Counted from the stretch's first letter, positions 16,297 to 24,900 are shown. The stretch is DNA of 48,931 nt from Dehalococcoidia bacterium (GCA_009841605.1 VXLM01000107.1:1-48931), one strand, 5' to 3'. Made by a program: numbers and translations. The notes: generated by a model from the sequence alone, not told the origin.

Positions 16297-16956
16297 ATGA
16301 CCAACTCCGACATCAAGACCGCCGTAGTAACCGGCAACCACGAGTACGATGTCCTCAACTTTCAGCGCCTCTTCCGCGAGCTGCCGGGCATCGACGGCTA
16401 CGTCCAGAGCCTGGAAGACTTCGCCACCGACCCTCTGGGCGGATGGAAGCGCTACGACGCCGTCGTCTTCTTCAACTACCACCAGGACACCCCCGGCACG
16501 GTAGGCGGAGAACTGGATGACGCGGTCTCCGGCTCCCTGAGCCAGCTAGCCGCGAGCGAGACAGGCGTCGTCCTCCTCCACCATGCCATCCTCTGCTACC
16601 CGCAATGGGACGTGTGGGAAGACCTGAGCGGCATCCCCACCAGAGGCGCTGCGGGAAGCGCCGCCGACCAGACCCTCCGTATCGACCCGACCAATACCGA
16701 CCACCCCATCACGAGCGGCCTCGCGTCCTGGGACATGATCGACGAGTACTACGCAGGCGTCGAGGTGGACGACAACAACAACGTCCTCCTTACCACCGAC
16801 CACCCGGAGAGCATGAAGATCATTGGCTGGACGCGCGACCGCCCCGGCGGCAGGACCTTCTGCTTCCAGTCGGGCCACGACGACCAGACCTGGACCAACC
16901 CCACTTTTCGCACCGTCTTGGAGCGTGGCGTGAAGTGGGTTGCCGGACAACTTTGA
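16297..16956 (+). CDS. ThuA domain protein (trehalose utilization-like, class I glutamine amidotransferase fold)
   Basis: 219 aa from ATG 16297. The frame is open further upstream, but that part lies inside the DUF1501 gene and is low-complexity. The protein starts TAVVTGNHEYDV and has YDAVVFFNYHQDT, GVVLLHHAI and, near the end, RTFCFQSGHDDQTW, all normal for ThuA. ThuA of rhizobia acts in trehalose or related disaccharide use, probably by modifying the sugar; the reaction is debated. It is cytoplasmic, and the NHL gene begins 13 bp after its stop. The arrangement suggests one operon working on a sugar or glycoside. Confidence 0.85.
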   Translation: MTNSDIKTAVVTGNHEYDVLNFQRLFRELPGIDGYVQSLEDFATDPLGGWKRYDAVVFFNYHQDTPGTVGGELDDAVSGSLSQLAASETGVVLLHHAILCYPQWDVWEDLSGIPTRGAAGSAADQTLRIDPTNTDHPITSGLASWDMIDEYYAGVEVDDNNNVLLTTDHPESMKIIGWTRDRPGGRTFCFQSGHDDQTWTNPTFRTVLERGVKWVAGQL

Positions 16957-16969
16957 GGATATCGAGCCA

Positions 16970-17983
16970 ATGACCAGACCCCATGCACTCCTGAGAGCCG
17001 GTTTCCCTTATGTACGTTCACTGGGAATGCGACGAAGCACCGACAGCCCCATCGACCTTGCTATCGGCGATGAGGGACGCCTCTACTGCATCTGCCGTGC
17101 TGAAGGAGTCCTCCACATCCGAGTTCTCAACACCACCGACGACGAGCTTGGTGCCATCGGTAGCAAGGGCGCCGGCGACGGCCAGTTCATCTGGCCCTCC
17201 TCCATCGTTCGCGACGCCGACGAGAACCTGTACGTCACCGACGAGGAGCTCCACCGAATCACCGTTTTCGACAAGGATGGCAACTTCCTCAGCAAGTGGG
17301 GCGACCACGGCAGCGACGAAGGCCAACTCGACCGGCCCTCCGGTATCGCCTTCGACGCCGACGAGAACCTGTTCATCGTCGATACCATGAACCACCGAGT
17401 CCAGAAGTTCACCAAGGACGGCAGCTTCCTCGGAGGCTGGGGTAGCTACGGCGCCGGAGACGGCGAGTTCAACATGCCCTGGGGTGTGTGCGTCGACGAG
17501 CTTGGCGACGTATACGTAGCCGACTGGCGCAACGACCGCATCCAGAAGTTCACCGCGGACGGCGAGTTCCTCTGGACGCTCGGCTCCTCCGGCGACGGGG
17601 AGTTGGAGTTCAACCGTCCCGCACGCCTCACCGTAGACACCGACGGCGACATCTACGTAGCCGACTGGGGAAACGACCGCGTCCAGCAGTTCGACCAGAC
17701 CGGACGATACGTCGATACATTCATTGGTGATGCCACCCTCGGCAAGATGGCGATGACCTACATCCGCTCCAACGCCAAAGTGCTCAGAATCCGCGAGACC
17801 ACACCCCTCGGAGCGTCGAAACGCCTCCGAAGCCCCTCATCCGTCCGCATTGACGACGAAGGCCACCTTTACATCACCGACCACGGCTGCCACCGCATCC
17901 AGGTCTACAAGAAAGAGGCCTATCCCCTCACTCCCGAAGAGCTCCTGCCACACCCCGACGTCCCCTCACTCTCGACGGTCTAG
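16970..17983 (+). CDS. NHL repeat beta-propeller protein
   Basis: 337 aa from ATG 16970, preceded by GAGGAT. It has five or six NHL repeats with the usual pattern, for example GQFIWPSSIVRDADENLYVT, GQLDRPSGIAFDADENLFIV, GEFNMPWGVCVDELGDVYVA and LEFNRPARLTVDTDGDIYVA, each ending in D-x-x-N/H-x-R-V/I-Q-x-F. This predicts a six-bladed propeller. NHL proteins act as binding platforms or as lactonase/lyase-like enzymes; no catalytic residues can be named here. There is no signal peptide. It is the last gene of the DUF1800 row, and a family C repeat follows it. Confidence 0.88.
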   Translation: MTRPHALLRAGFPYVRSLGMRRSTDSPIDLAIGDEGRLYCICRAEGVLHIRVLNTTDDELGAIGSKGAGDGQFIWPSSIVRDADENLYVTDEELHRITVFDKDGNFLSKWGDHGSDEGQLDRPSGIAFDADENLFIVDTMNHRVQKFTKDGSFLGGWGSYGAGDGEFNMPWGVCVDELGDVYVADWRNDRIQKFTADGEFLWTLGSSGDGELEFNRPARLTVDTDGDIYVADWGNDRVQQFDQTGRYVDTFIGDATLGKMAMTYIRSNAKVLRIRETTPLGASKRLRSPSSVRIDDEGHLYITDHGCHRIQVYKKEAYPLTPEELLPHPDVPSLSTV

Positions 17984-18023
17984 CCCGTCAACCCTCCATA
18001 CGGGGGGAGAGCCCCTCAAGTAT

Positions 18024-18060
18024 CCCCTCTCCCGTCGTGGGAGAGGGCTGGGGTGAGGGT
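18024..18060 (+). repeat. Intergenic palindromic repeat, family C (copy 3)
   Basis: CCCCTCTCCCGTCGTGGGAG continuing AGGGCTGGGGTGAGGGT. It lies between two plus-strand genes and could end the NHL transcript. Confidence 0.8.
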
Positions 18061-18113
18061 GAATCACCCGGCAAACTCATAGCAGCGCGCCAGCAACCCC
18101 GCAGCAACCAACT

Positions 18114-19115
18114 ATGAAATTCCGACAACTAGGCTCCACCGACCTCCACCTCTCCGAGGTTGGCTTCGGCCTCTGGACCTTCAGCACCGGGGCATGGCCC
18201 ACAATCTCCGAGAGCGATGCCGCTGCTCTGCTCGTCGCCGCGTTCGAGCTGGGAATCAACTACTTCGACACTGCCGACTCCGATGGCGAGGGCCACGGCG
18301 AAACACTGCTCCGCAACGCCCTTGAAGACCAACGTCACGACATCGTCATAAGCACCAAGATCGGCTTCGACTTCTACGACCGCCTCGCCGTCCGCGAGCA
18401 CGGTGGTCTCCCCCCGAACTTTGACCCCGACTACATCCGCAGCGCCACTGAGGAAAGCCTTCGTCGGGTCGGCACCGACTACATTGACCTGCTCCAACTC
18501 CACTACCCGCTTCCCGACGTGCTGGAAGATGACTCCCTCTTCTACACGCTGGACAATCTCGCCAAAGAGGGCAAGATCCGCTACTACGGCATAGCTCTCG
18601 GCCCTGGACTGGACTTCGCCGAGACGGGCGAGATCGCACTAGCTGAGCGAGAAATTACCGCCCTGCAGCTACCCTACAACATCCTCGACCGCGACCCCGC
18701 TCGGAGACTCTTCCAAACGGCGGCGGACTCCGACCTCTCCACAGGTTTCATCGTCCGTTCCCCGCACGCCTCAGGTCTCCTCGACGGAACCTTCACAAGG
18801 AACTCCCGGCTTAAGCGAGACGAAATGGGTAACGATGAGGCCTACGAGACGCTCAGCAAGGGAATCAAGCACATAGCGGAGCTCGACTTCCTCACCGACA
18901 ACATGGACTCCACCATCGGCCAGATAGCGATCAAGTTCGCACTCGACACGCCGCAGGTGGCATCCGTCGTGCCGAATATAACGACCGTCGAGCGCCTTCG
19001 GGAGTTCGCTGCCACTCCTGAGACCAAAGATCTGCCGCAGCCCATGCTCGAACGTCTAGTCGAGCTACACGACGACTACTTTCATCCCTCGGACTCAGAC
19101 GCCGAGGAAGAGTGA
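18114..19115 (+). CDS. Aldo/keto reductase family protein with a changed catalytic Tyr
   Basis: 333 aa, with the AKR TIM-barrel pattern: MKFRQLGSTDLHLSEVGFGL at the start, NYFDTADSDGEGHGE at 49-63, VISTKIG with Lys82, LLQLHYP with the conserved His, and PYNILDR before the cofactor-binding half, which includes FIVRSPHASGLL. The usual tetrad is Asp, Tyr, Lys, His. Asp52, Lys82 and the His are present, but position 57, Tyr in the standard D-T-A-x-x-Y-G motif, is Asp (codon GAT; TAT would differ by one base). The family reduces aldehydes or ketones with NADPH in the cytoplasm. If the change is real, activity is likely reduced or altered. Its last 34 bp overlap the convergent EVE gene. Confidence 0.85.
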   Translation: MKFRQLGSTDLHLSEVGFGLWTFSTGAWPTISESDAAALLVAAFELGINYFDTADSDGEGHGETLLRNALEDQRHDIVISTKIGFDFYDRLAVREHGGLPPNFDPDYIRSATEESLRRVGTDYIDLLQLHYPLPDVLEDDSLFYTLDNLAKEGKIRYYGIALGPGLDFAETGEIALAEREITALQLPYNILDRDPARRLFQTAADSDLSTGFIVRSPHASGLLDGTFTRNSRLKRDEMGNDEAYETLSKGIKHIAELDFLTDNMDSTIGQIAIKFALDTPQVASVVPNITTVERLREFAATPETKDLPQPMLERLVELHDDYFHPSDSDAEEE

Positions 19116-19726
19116 TCCTCTGCTCCAGCATCTTGCGGCACCGGGTCGCCCGTATGCTCGGCTTCCCCTGACTCGTTGACCTCTTCAAATGAGTCAGACC
19201 GGCTCTCATCCACAGGCGGCGGACGTTCCTCGCGCCTTTCGGGGTAGTCCCTGCGCCCGCCTCTGGACCTCTTCTGCCGCCTGATCCGCTTCATTTCCGA
19301 CTCGATCAAGCGGTAGTCCCGCTGAGGGATCAGGTGCAGCGTATCGAAGAAGGCCAGCGGCCACAGCTCAGGTGGCCAACGTTTGACATACTCAAGCCGT
19401 GGGGCCAGTATCCGCGCCTCGATGTAGTCGGCTTCGTCCAAGACGATGGAGGGCGTTGTCTTTACCCGATATGGGAACAGCTCTTGTCTCGAACCGTTCG
19501 ACTCCCATATTGGAGTCCTATCTTCGAAGTATTTCGACTTGACCACTACGATGGCCGTCCATTTTCGGACCTCGCCACCCACGTAGAACAGGATACGGTC
19601 ATCCGGCTCCATGCGGCGTGCGCGCCGTCGCTGCTTCGAAGTTAGCCCGTGAAGTGTGAATCCCTGCCCTCTCGTTATCTCGTGATTTTCCGGCGTCTGG
19701 ACGACCATCCAAAAGTTATTAGGCAT
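19082..19726 (-). CDS. EVE domain protein with a long disordered tail
   Basis: 214 aa. The first 145 residues or so form an EVE (PUA-like) domain, starting NNFWMVVQTPENHEI and with GFTLHGLTSKQRRRARRMEP, DRILFYVG and PYRVKTTPSIVL. EVE domains bind modified bases in RNA or DNA. The remainder is a hydrophilic tail, first basic (RIRRQKRSRGGRR), then acidic and Ser-rich, which is unusual for the family and probably disordered. Its 3' end overlaps the convergent aldo/keto reductase gene by 34 bp. It is a single gene on this strand. The family is well supported; the ligand is unknown. Confidence 0.8.
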   Translation of the reverse strand: MPNNFWMVVQTPENHEITRGQGFTLHGLTSKQRRRARRMEPDDRILFYVGGEVRKWTAIVVVKSKYFEDRTPIWESNGSRQELFPYRVKTTPSIVLDEADYIEARILAPRLEYVKRWPPELWPLAFFDTLHLIPQRDYRLIESEMKRIRRQKRSRGGRRDYPERREERPPPVDESRSDSFEEVNESGEAEHTGDPVPQDAGAEDHSSSASESEG

Positions 19727-19826
19727 GGTCGAGCCTCTATCTATACGATCTCACCCCTATTCTATCATGCCCTGACTACCCCCTCTCTTCGTCTACACCC
19801 CTATTGCACTGCCTCAAAGACTCACT

Positions 19827-19876
19827 GTCATTCCAAGCGAACCCACTGTCATTCCGAGCGAAGCGAGGAATCTAAG
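19827..19876 (+). repeat. Intergenic repeat, family B (copy 2, doubled start)
   Basis: GTCATTCCAAGCGAA is followed at 19848 by GTCATTCCGAGCGAAGCGAG and then GAATCTAAG. The 5' part occurs twice with a 21-bp step. Confidence 0.65.
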
Positions 19877-19962
19877 ATGCTCTGCCGTCGTCATCGAAGC
19901 TAGTCCGGTTACAAACCTCATCGGAATGCAAGAGGTTCTAGTAGCGGTTGGTATTCCCCGTC

Positions 19963-19978
19963 ACTCCTCCAAAGGAGT
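19963..19978 (+). repeat. Short hairpin ACTCCT/AGGAGT (second copy)
   Basis: Loop CCAA, followed by CCTTTGC. Compare 6163-6179. Confidence 0.45.
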
Positions 19979-20085
19979 CCTTTGCTTTATCCCTCGTCCT
20001 AGCAGCTTGGCTCCACTACCTCCCTCAACATCGCTCCACCCTGCCTGTATACTTGAACAAGGTCCATCACACCAAAAGCCAGCCC

Positions 20086-20784
20086 ATGCCCGGTCAAACC
20101 AAAATCACCACAATACTGCTCGCCGCTGGAGGCAGCACCCGCATGAACGGCGTCGACAAGATCGTCGCGCCCCTGTTTGGCCGTCCCCTACTGGAATACA
20201 GCCTCGAACAGCTTGCCAAGTCCCCTTCAATCGATAGCATCATCGTCGTCGCAGGCGAAACGAACGCCGGGGCCGTCAGCGCCATCGCCATGCGAGCGCC
20301 GACCGACAAAATTTCTGCAATTTGCACTGGCGGGACACGCCGTCAGGACTCCGTCCGCGCGGGCCTTGATCACGTCCGGGACGCGACTCACATCCTCGTG
20401 CACGATGGCGCGCGCCCCCTGCTAGACTACCCACTTGTGTCGAGAACGGTTGAAGCTGCTTCCACGTACGATGCGGCGATTGCCGCCGTCCCTGTGAAAG
20501 ACACCATCAAGATGGCCAACGACGACATGACCGTGCTCCAGACCGTGCCCAGAGACCGGCTCTGGGCCGTCCAAACCCCCCAGATATTCAAGGCCGACCT
20601 CCTCCGAACCGCTCACCGCACGATCGACTGCGATGTTACCGACGACGCGTCCATGGTCGAGATGCTCGGCCATCAAGTGAAGCTCTTCATGGGTTCCTAC
20701 GAAAACCTCAAAGTCACGACCCCGGAGGACATTGCCATGGCCGAAGCCATCCTCCGATCACGATCGAAGGTCGTCGCGCAATGA
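20086..20784 (+). CDS. ispD: 2-C-methyl-D-erythritol 4-phosphate cytidylyltransferase
   Basis: 232 aa from ATG 20086, where the protein begins MPGQTKITTILLAAGGSTRM; the frame is open further upstream but without family similarity. IspD joins CTP and 2-C-methyl-D-erythritol 4-phosphate in the MEP isoprenoid pathway. Visible motifs are LLAAGGSTRMNGVDKI (CTP binding), HILVHDGARPLLDYP, VKDTIK and DRLWAVQTPQIF, and near the end TDDASMVE. It is cytoplasmic. The stop overlaps the start of ispF by ATGA, and ispF in turn overlaps cysS, giving a three-gene operon. Confidence 0.93.
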   Translation: MPGQTKITTILLAAGGSTRMNGVDKIVAPLFGRPLLEYSLEQLAKSPSIDSIIVVAGETNAGAVSAIAMRAPTDKISAICTGGTRRQDSVRAGLDHVRDATHILVHDGARPLLDYPLVSRTVEAASTYDAAIAAVPVKDTIKMANDDMTVLQTVPRDRLWAVQTPQIFKADLLRTAHRTIDCDVTDDASMVEMLGHQVKLFMGSYENLKVTTPEDIAMAEAILRSRSKVVAQ

Positions 20785-21263
20785 CCGTCCGCACGGGCAT
20801 AGGATTCGACGTTCACCCCCTGGTAGCTGGTCGCCCGCTCGTCTTGGGCGGGGTGACCATCCCTCACTTCTCCGGCCTGAAGGGACACAGTGACGGAGAT
20901 ACCCTCGCGCACGCTGTGATAGACGCAGCCCTCGGAGGCGCCGGCCTCGGTGATATCGGTACACACTTCCCGTCGAGCGAGGTGCGCTACGAGGGCGTTG
21001 ACAGCATGGTCCTCCTCGCCCATACCTGCGACCTCCTCACCTCCGCCGGTTGGCGCGTCACCTACCTCGATGCTACAATTATTGCCGAAGAACCGAAGCT
21101 AAGTCCCTATGTCACACGAATGGCGAATAACTTGTCGGTTCGCCTCGGCCTTGACGCAAATTCAGTCAACGTAAAGGCCAAAACGACCGACGGCCTCGGC
21201 TTCACTGGCAGACGCGAAGGCATTGCGGCCCTTGCGGTTGCCACCTTGGAATCCGTCGAATGA
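20781..21263 (+). CDS. ispF: 2-C-methyl-D-erythritol 2,4-cyclodiphosphate synthase
   Basis: 160 aa, the standard length. IspF cyclises CDP-ME 2-phosphate to MEcPP in the MEP pathway and forms a trimer with a zinc site. The zinc motif is GIGFDVHPL (Asp and His, about residues 8-10), with the third ligand His in KGHSDGDTLAH, and GDIGTHFP and TTDGLGFTGRREGIAA complete the signature. It overlaps ispD (ATGA) before and cysS (ATGA) after. IspD and IspF are separate here, not fused. Confidence 0.95.
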   Translation: MTVRTGIGFDVHPLVAGRPLVLGGVTIPHFSGLKGHSDGDTLAHAVIDAALGGAGLGDIGTHFPSSEVRYEGVDSMVLLAHTCDLLTSAGWRVTYLDATIIAEEPKLSPYVTRMANNLSVRLGLDANSVNVKAKTTDGLGFTGRREGIAALAVATLESVE

Positions 21264-22621
21264 AGTTCTACAGCACCCTCTCCCGCACCGTTGAAGAGTT
21301 CACCCCCCTCGACAGCGTGGTTCGCATGTACGTCTGCGGCCTCACGCCCTACTCCGAGGCCCACGTCGGGCACGCAATGCGTTCCGTCATCTTCGACGTG
21401 CTCCGGCGCTACTTGGAGTTCCGCGGCTACGAGGTCAAGTTTGTCGAAAACTTTACCGATATAGACGACAAGATGATCGACCGTGCCGCCGAGCAGGGCG
21501 AAACGGTCCACGAGCTTGCCGAGCGTAACATTCGTCTCTACCTCGAACAGATGGGGGCCCTCAACATCCTGCCCGCCCATCTCTATCCCAGAGCCACCGA
21601 GGAGATCCCCAAGATCATCGAGATGGTGCAGACTATGATCGACAATGAGGTCGCCTACGACGCGGAAGGCGACGTTTACTTCCATGTCCGCAGCGACCCT
21701 GAATACGGCAGGTTGAGCGGACGCGACGTCGAGAGCTTGCGTGTCGGCGCACGAATCGAGATCGATGAGAGGAAGCGAGATGGCCTTGACTTCGCCCTAT
21801 GGAAGGCCCAGAAGCCCGGAGAACCGGCATGGGACAGTCCTTGGGGCAAGGGAAGGCCGGGCTGGCATATCGAATGCAGCGCCATGGCCGCCAAGTACCT
21901 CGGAGAGAACATCGACATCCACGGCGGCGGGCAAGACCTCATCTTCCCGCACCACGAGAACGAGATCGCCCAGACCGAGGCCTGCACTGGCAATCCCCCC
22001 ATGGCCCGGTTCTGGATGCACAACGGTATGGTCGAGCTGGGCGACGAGAAGATGAGTAAGTCTCTGGGCAACATCGTCACCCTCGGCGAGGCCCTCGAAA
22101 GACACTCCTCCGATGCCCTGCGACTCTTTTTCCTCAACTCCCACTACCGGTCCCCGCTCATCTACCGGGAGGACATCGTCGAGGCGCAGGAGCGCGCCGC
22201 CGAAAGGCTCCGTCGCGCCGCAACCGCCGAGAGCGAAGGAGATATGGAAGCGCTCGACCCTTCGCCCTACCGCGAGAATTTCATCGAGGCCATGGACGAT
22301 GACCTCAACACTCCCCGCGCCCTTGCAGTCCTCTTCGACATGAGCCGTGACATCAACCGCGCTCGCGAGGCTGACCGTGACATCTCGGATGGCCAGTCTG
22401 TACTCAAGGAGCTTACGGGAGTCCTAGGTCTCACTCTCGAAGAGCCCGATACTGCCGGGAGCGCCGACGTTGACACCCTCATCGACCTGCTCATCACCAC
22501 GCGCACGGCCCTCCGTGCCGCAAAACAGTACGACCTCGCCGACTCCATCCGCGACCAACTGGCCGACCTCGGTTACGTCCTCGAAGACAACCCCGGTGGC
22601 ACCACTTGGAAGCGGGCCTGA
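21260..22621 (+). CDS. cysS: Cysteinyl-tRNA synthetase
   Basis: 453 aa, typical length. It charges tRNA-Cys in the cytoplasm. The HIGH-type motif is TPYSEAHVGHA, the zinc ligands are Cys30 in YVCGLTPY, a Cys in ECSAM and the His pair in HHENE, and the KMSKS loop is EKMSKSLGN. The anticodon-binding region follows, including MDDDLNTPRALAVLFDM. It overlaps ispF by ATGA; ispDF-cysS is a common order in several bacterial phyla. The gene ends before a family A hairpin, which separates it from the convergent suf operon. Confidence 0.96.
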   Translation: MKFYSTLSRTVEEFTPLDSVVRMYVCGLTPYSEAHVGHAMRSVIFDVLRRYLEFRGYEVKFVENFTDIDDKMIDRAAEQGETVHELAERNIRLYLEQMGALNILPAHLYPRATEEIPKIIEMVQTMIDNEVAYDAEGDVYFHVRSDPEYGRLSGRDVESLRVGARIEIDERKRDGLDFALWKAQKPGEPAWDSPWGKGRPGWHIECSAMAAKYLGENIDIHGGGQDLIFPHHENEIAQTEACTGNPPMARFWMHNGMVELGDEKMSKSLGNIVTLGEALERHSSDALRLFFLNSHYRSPLIYREDIVEAQERAAERLRRAATAESEGDMEALDPSPYRENFIEAMDDDLNTPRALAVLFDMSRDINRAREADRDISDGQSVLKELTGVLGLTLEEPDTAGSADVDTLIDLLITTRTALRAAKQYDLADSIRDQLADLGYVLEDNPGGTTWKRA

Positions 22622-22642
22622 AAAATAACGAGACTTACCAAC

Positions 22643-22672
22643 CGTCGTTCCGACGGAGGCCGGAATCCATGA
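22643..22672 (+). repeat. Intergenic palindromic repeat, family A (copy 2)
   Basis: CGTCGTTCCGACGGAGGC followed by CGGAATCCATGAG. It lies between convergent cysS and the end of the suf operon and could serve as a shared terminator. Confidence 0.6.
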
Positions 22673-22722
22673 GACTCGCTTAGGGCCTAAAATAATGCTG
22701 AGCCGCAGGCAATGGCTTGGCA

Positions 22723-23175
22723 CTACGCCCAACCACACCCACCCAGTGCGTCCTCCAGCGCCGACCACGCCAACAACGCGCACTTGATCCGCACCGGATA
22801 CTCCCGTACAGCCGACAGCGTCGGAAGGTCATACATGGCATCCGCATCGGACGCCGAAGGAAACTCCCCATCCATAATTCCCTCGAACGCCGTTGCCAAG
22901 CGCCGAATCTCCTCGTTCGTCTTCCCAACCACGGCCTCCGACAGCATCGAAGCGGTCGACTGGTTGATTGAGCACCCTATCGCCTGCACGCCTACATCAG
23001 ACACCCGTCCGTTCAAAAACGCGAGTTGGATGTCGACCTCGTCACCGCAAAACGGATTGACGGCCTTCGCGGAAGCGTCGGGAGATTCGAGAACGGCTTG
23101 ATTACGGGGATTGCGACGGTGATCGAGGATGGCGTCGTGGTAGAGTTCGTCGATGCTAGGCGAGTCCATTGCCAA
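22723..23175 (-). CDS. sufU: SufU iron-sulfur cluster assembly protein (second copy)
   Basis: 150 aa. SufU is the zinc-containing partner that accepts persulfide sulfur from SufS in Suf systems that lack SufE. The ligands are present: Cys43 and Asp45 (NPFCGDE), Cys68 (AIGCSINQ) and Cys132 (RIKCALL). The insertion between the second and third Cys that marks SufU as opposed to IscU is present. The start may be the third codon (MDSPSIDELY). It overlaps the end of sufS by up to 20 bp and is the last gene of the suf operon. A second SufU is encoded upstream of rrf2. Confidence 0.9.
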   Translation of the reverse strand: MAMDSPSIDELYHDAILDHRRNPRNQAVLESPDASAKAVNPFCGDEVDIQLAFLNGRVSDVGVQAIGCSINQSTASMLSEAVVGKTNEEIRRLATAFEGIMDGEFPSASDADAMYDLPTLSAVREYPVRIKCALLAWSALEDALGGCGWA

Positions 23176-24421
23176 AGTATCGCAAGGCCCCTTTTACCCC
23201 GTCAACCAGAGCATCCACTTCCTGCTCGGTGTTGTAGACGTAGAACGACGCTCTCGCCGTCGCGGGAACGCCTAGCTTACCCATGAGCGGCATCGTGCAG
23301 TGGTGTCCCGTCCGCACCGCGATCCCTCGCTGATCGAGGAACGTTCCCAGATCGTGCGGATGAACGTCCTCGTTGTGGAAGGAAACGACCCCGCCCCGCA
23401 ACTCCGGGTCATGTGGGCCGAACACGTCCACCTCCTCGATCTCCTTGAACCTTTCCAGCGCGTAAGCGGTGATCTGCTTCTCGTGCTCCCGGACGTTCTC
23501 CATGCCGAGCGCCGAAAGATAGTCCACCGCCGCACCCATCCCGATAGAGTCCGCTATGTTCGGAGTACCAGCCTCGAACTTCCAGGGCAGGTCTGCCCAC
23601 GACGCCTTCTCGTATGTGACCTGCAGCACCATCTCGCCCCCGGTGAGGAACGGCCCCATATCTTCCAACAGTTCCCGCTTGGCATACAGTGTGCCAATGC
23701 CTGTCGGTCCCATCATCTTATGCCCCGAAAAAGAGAGAAAGTCGCAGTCGATGTCCTGCACGTCCACCGGCATGTGAGGAACGCTCTGTGCGCCGTCCAC
23801 GAGAACGGTCGCTCCCACAGCATGGGCCTTCTCCGTCAACAGCTTGGCCGGATTGATCGTACCCAGCGAGTTTGAGGCATGCGTGAAGGCCAGCAGCTTC
23901 GTTCGCTCGGTGATGATCGAGTCCAGATCACTCAGATCGAGCGTCCCGTCATCACTCAGTGGAATGAACCGAAGGGTCGCACCGCGCTCCGTGGCGATCT
24001 CCTGCCACGGCACCAGGTTGCTGTGGTGCTCCATCGGAGTCGTGACGATCTCGTCCCCAGGCTCGATATGTCCCCTGCCCCACGAGTGCGCCACGATGTT
24101 CATGCCCTCGGTCGCGTTCCGTGTCCAGATGACCGTCTCCGGCTCCGGGGCGTTGATGAAGTCCGCCACCTTCTTCCGAGCCGCCTCGGTCAGGTCGGTG
24201 GCCTCCATGCTCAAGGTATGCACTCCCCTATGCACGTTGGCGTTGTAGTTCTCGTAGTAATCGACCAGCGACTGTATGACGGAGCTAGGCTTCTGCGTCG
24301 TGGCTGCGTTGTCGAGATAGACGAGCGGTTTGCCGTTCACCATGCGCGACAGAATAGGAAAGTCCGCTCGTAGCGCCTGAACGTCCAGGGCTTTCATCGT
24401 CTTCGAGGTGGTAGATGTCAT
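23156..24421 (-). CDS. sufS: SufS group II cysteine desulfurase
   Basis: 421 aa. It is a PLP enzyme that takes sulfur from cysteine for cluster assembly. PLP-binding Lys235 is in SFSGHKMMGPTG, and the persulfide Cys375 is in RTGHHCTMP, the group II signature. The start ATG 24421 has AGAGGA upstream. It is encoded between rrf2 and the second sufU, and the overlap with that sufU implies coupled translation of enzyme and acceptor. It is cytoplasmic. Confidence 0.95.
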   Translation of the reverse strand: MTSTTSKTMKALDVQALRADFPILSRMVNGKPLVYLDNAATTQKPSSVIQSLVDYYENYNANVHRGVHTLSMEATDLTEAARKKVADFINAPEPETVIWTRNATEGMNIVAHSWGRGHIEPGDEIVTTPMEHHSNLVPWQEIATERGATLRFIPLSDDGTLDLSDLDSIITERTKLLAFTHASNSLGTINPAKLLTEKAHAVGATVLVDGAQSVPHMPVDVQDIDCDFLSFSGHKMMGPTGIGTLYAKRELLEDMGPFLTGGEMVLQVTYEKASWADLPWKFEAGTPNIADSIGMGAAVDYLSALGMENVREHEKQITAYALERFKEIEEVDVFGPHDPELRGGVVSFHNEDVHPHDLGTFLDQRGIAVRTGHHCTMPLMGKLGVPATARASFYVYNTEQEVDALVDGVKGALRYFGNGLA

Positions 24422-24455
24422 TTCGTGAATATCCTCTTAGAAATTAGAGGCACGC

Positions 24456-24890
24456 CTAAGCCGGAACCCTTTCCCTTGACGGAGCCGGTATCCGCTCAAC
24501 TACATCTGCGATTGTGGTGGAATTAAGCACTTTCCACATCGCCTCTTCGGCTTCCCGCCACACAGACTGCTGTCCGCAGCACGACGACTGCTCACAGTTG
24601 CTGACATCGTCGAGACACGCCACGAGCGCTACGGGACCGCCTAAACAGGCCATGACGGCTCCCATCGTGATTTCGGAAGGATGTCTTGCCAGAGAGTGCC
24701 CGCCCAAAGGTCCACGTTGCGCCTTCGTAAGACCGTGTCGCTGAAGCGAGTGGAGCACGCGCGCGAGGTACTGCTCGGGTATCCCCTGCCGTCTGGCGAT
24801 CTCGGAGGCGCGTACGACCGTCTCCTCGGAATGCTGCGCCAAGTCCACCAGCGCCCGTACACCGTAGTCCACCTGTACCGGAACGTGCAT
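24456..24890 (-). CDS. Rrf2 family transcriptional regulator, Fe-S sensing type
   Basis: 144 aa. It has an N-terminal winged helix (VDYGVRALVDLAQH, then ASEIARRQGIPEQYLARVLHSLQRHGL) and the Cys-rich loop of cluster-sensing members with Cys92, Cys99 and Cys104 (plus Cys82 and Cys105), close in spacing to the three ligands of IscR. This predicts a dimeric repressor or activator that holds an Fe-S cluster. It is in the middle of the suf operon, so it probably regulates the promoter at 29961-30020. The ATG follows AGGAGG. Binding has not been shown. Confidence 0.9.
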   Translation of the reverse strand: MHVPVQVDYGVRALVDLAQHSEETVVRASEIARRQGIPEQYLARVLHSLQRHGLTKAQRGPLGGHSLARHPSEITMGAVMACLGGPVALVACLDDVSNCEQSSCCGQQSVWREAEEAMWKVLNSTTIADVVERIPAPSRERVPA

Positions 24891-24900
24891 TGTCGGCCTC

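Larger units (their letters stand above)
19727..20085. other. Gap with family B repeat and hairpin
   Basis: No gene is seen in 359 bases. It holds a double family B repeat (19827-19876) and the ACTCCT/AGGAGT hairpin (19963-19978). The promoter for ispD must lie here, but I see no clear -35/-10 pair. Confidence 0.6.
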
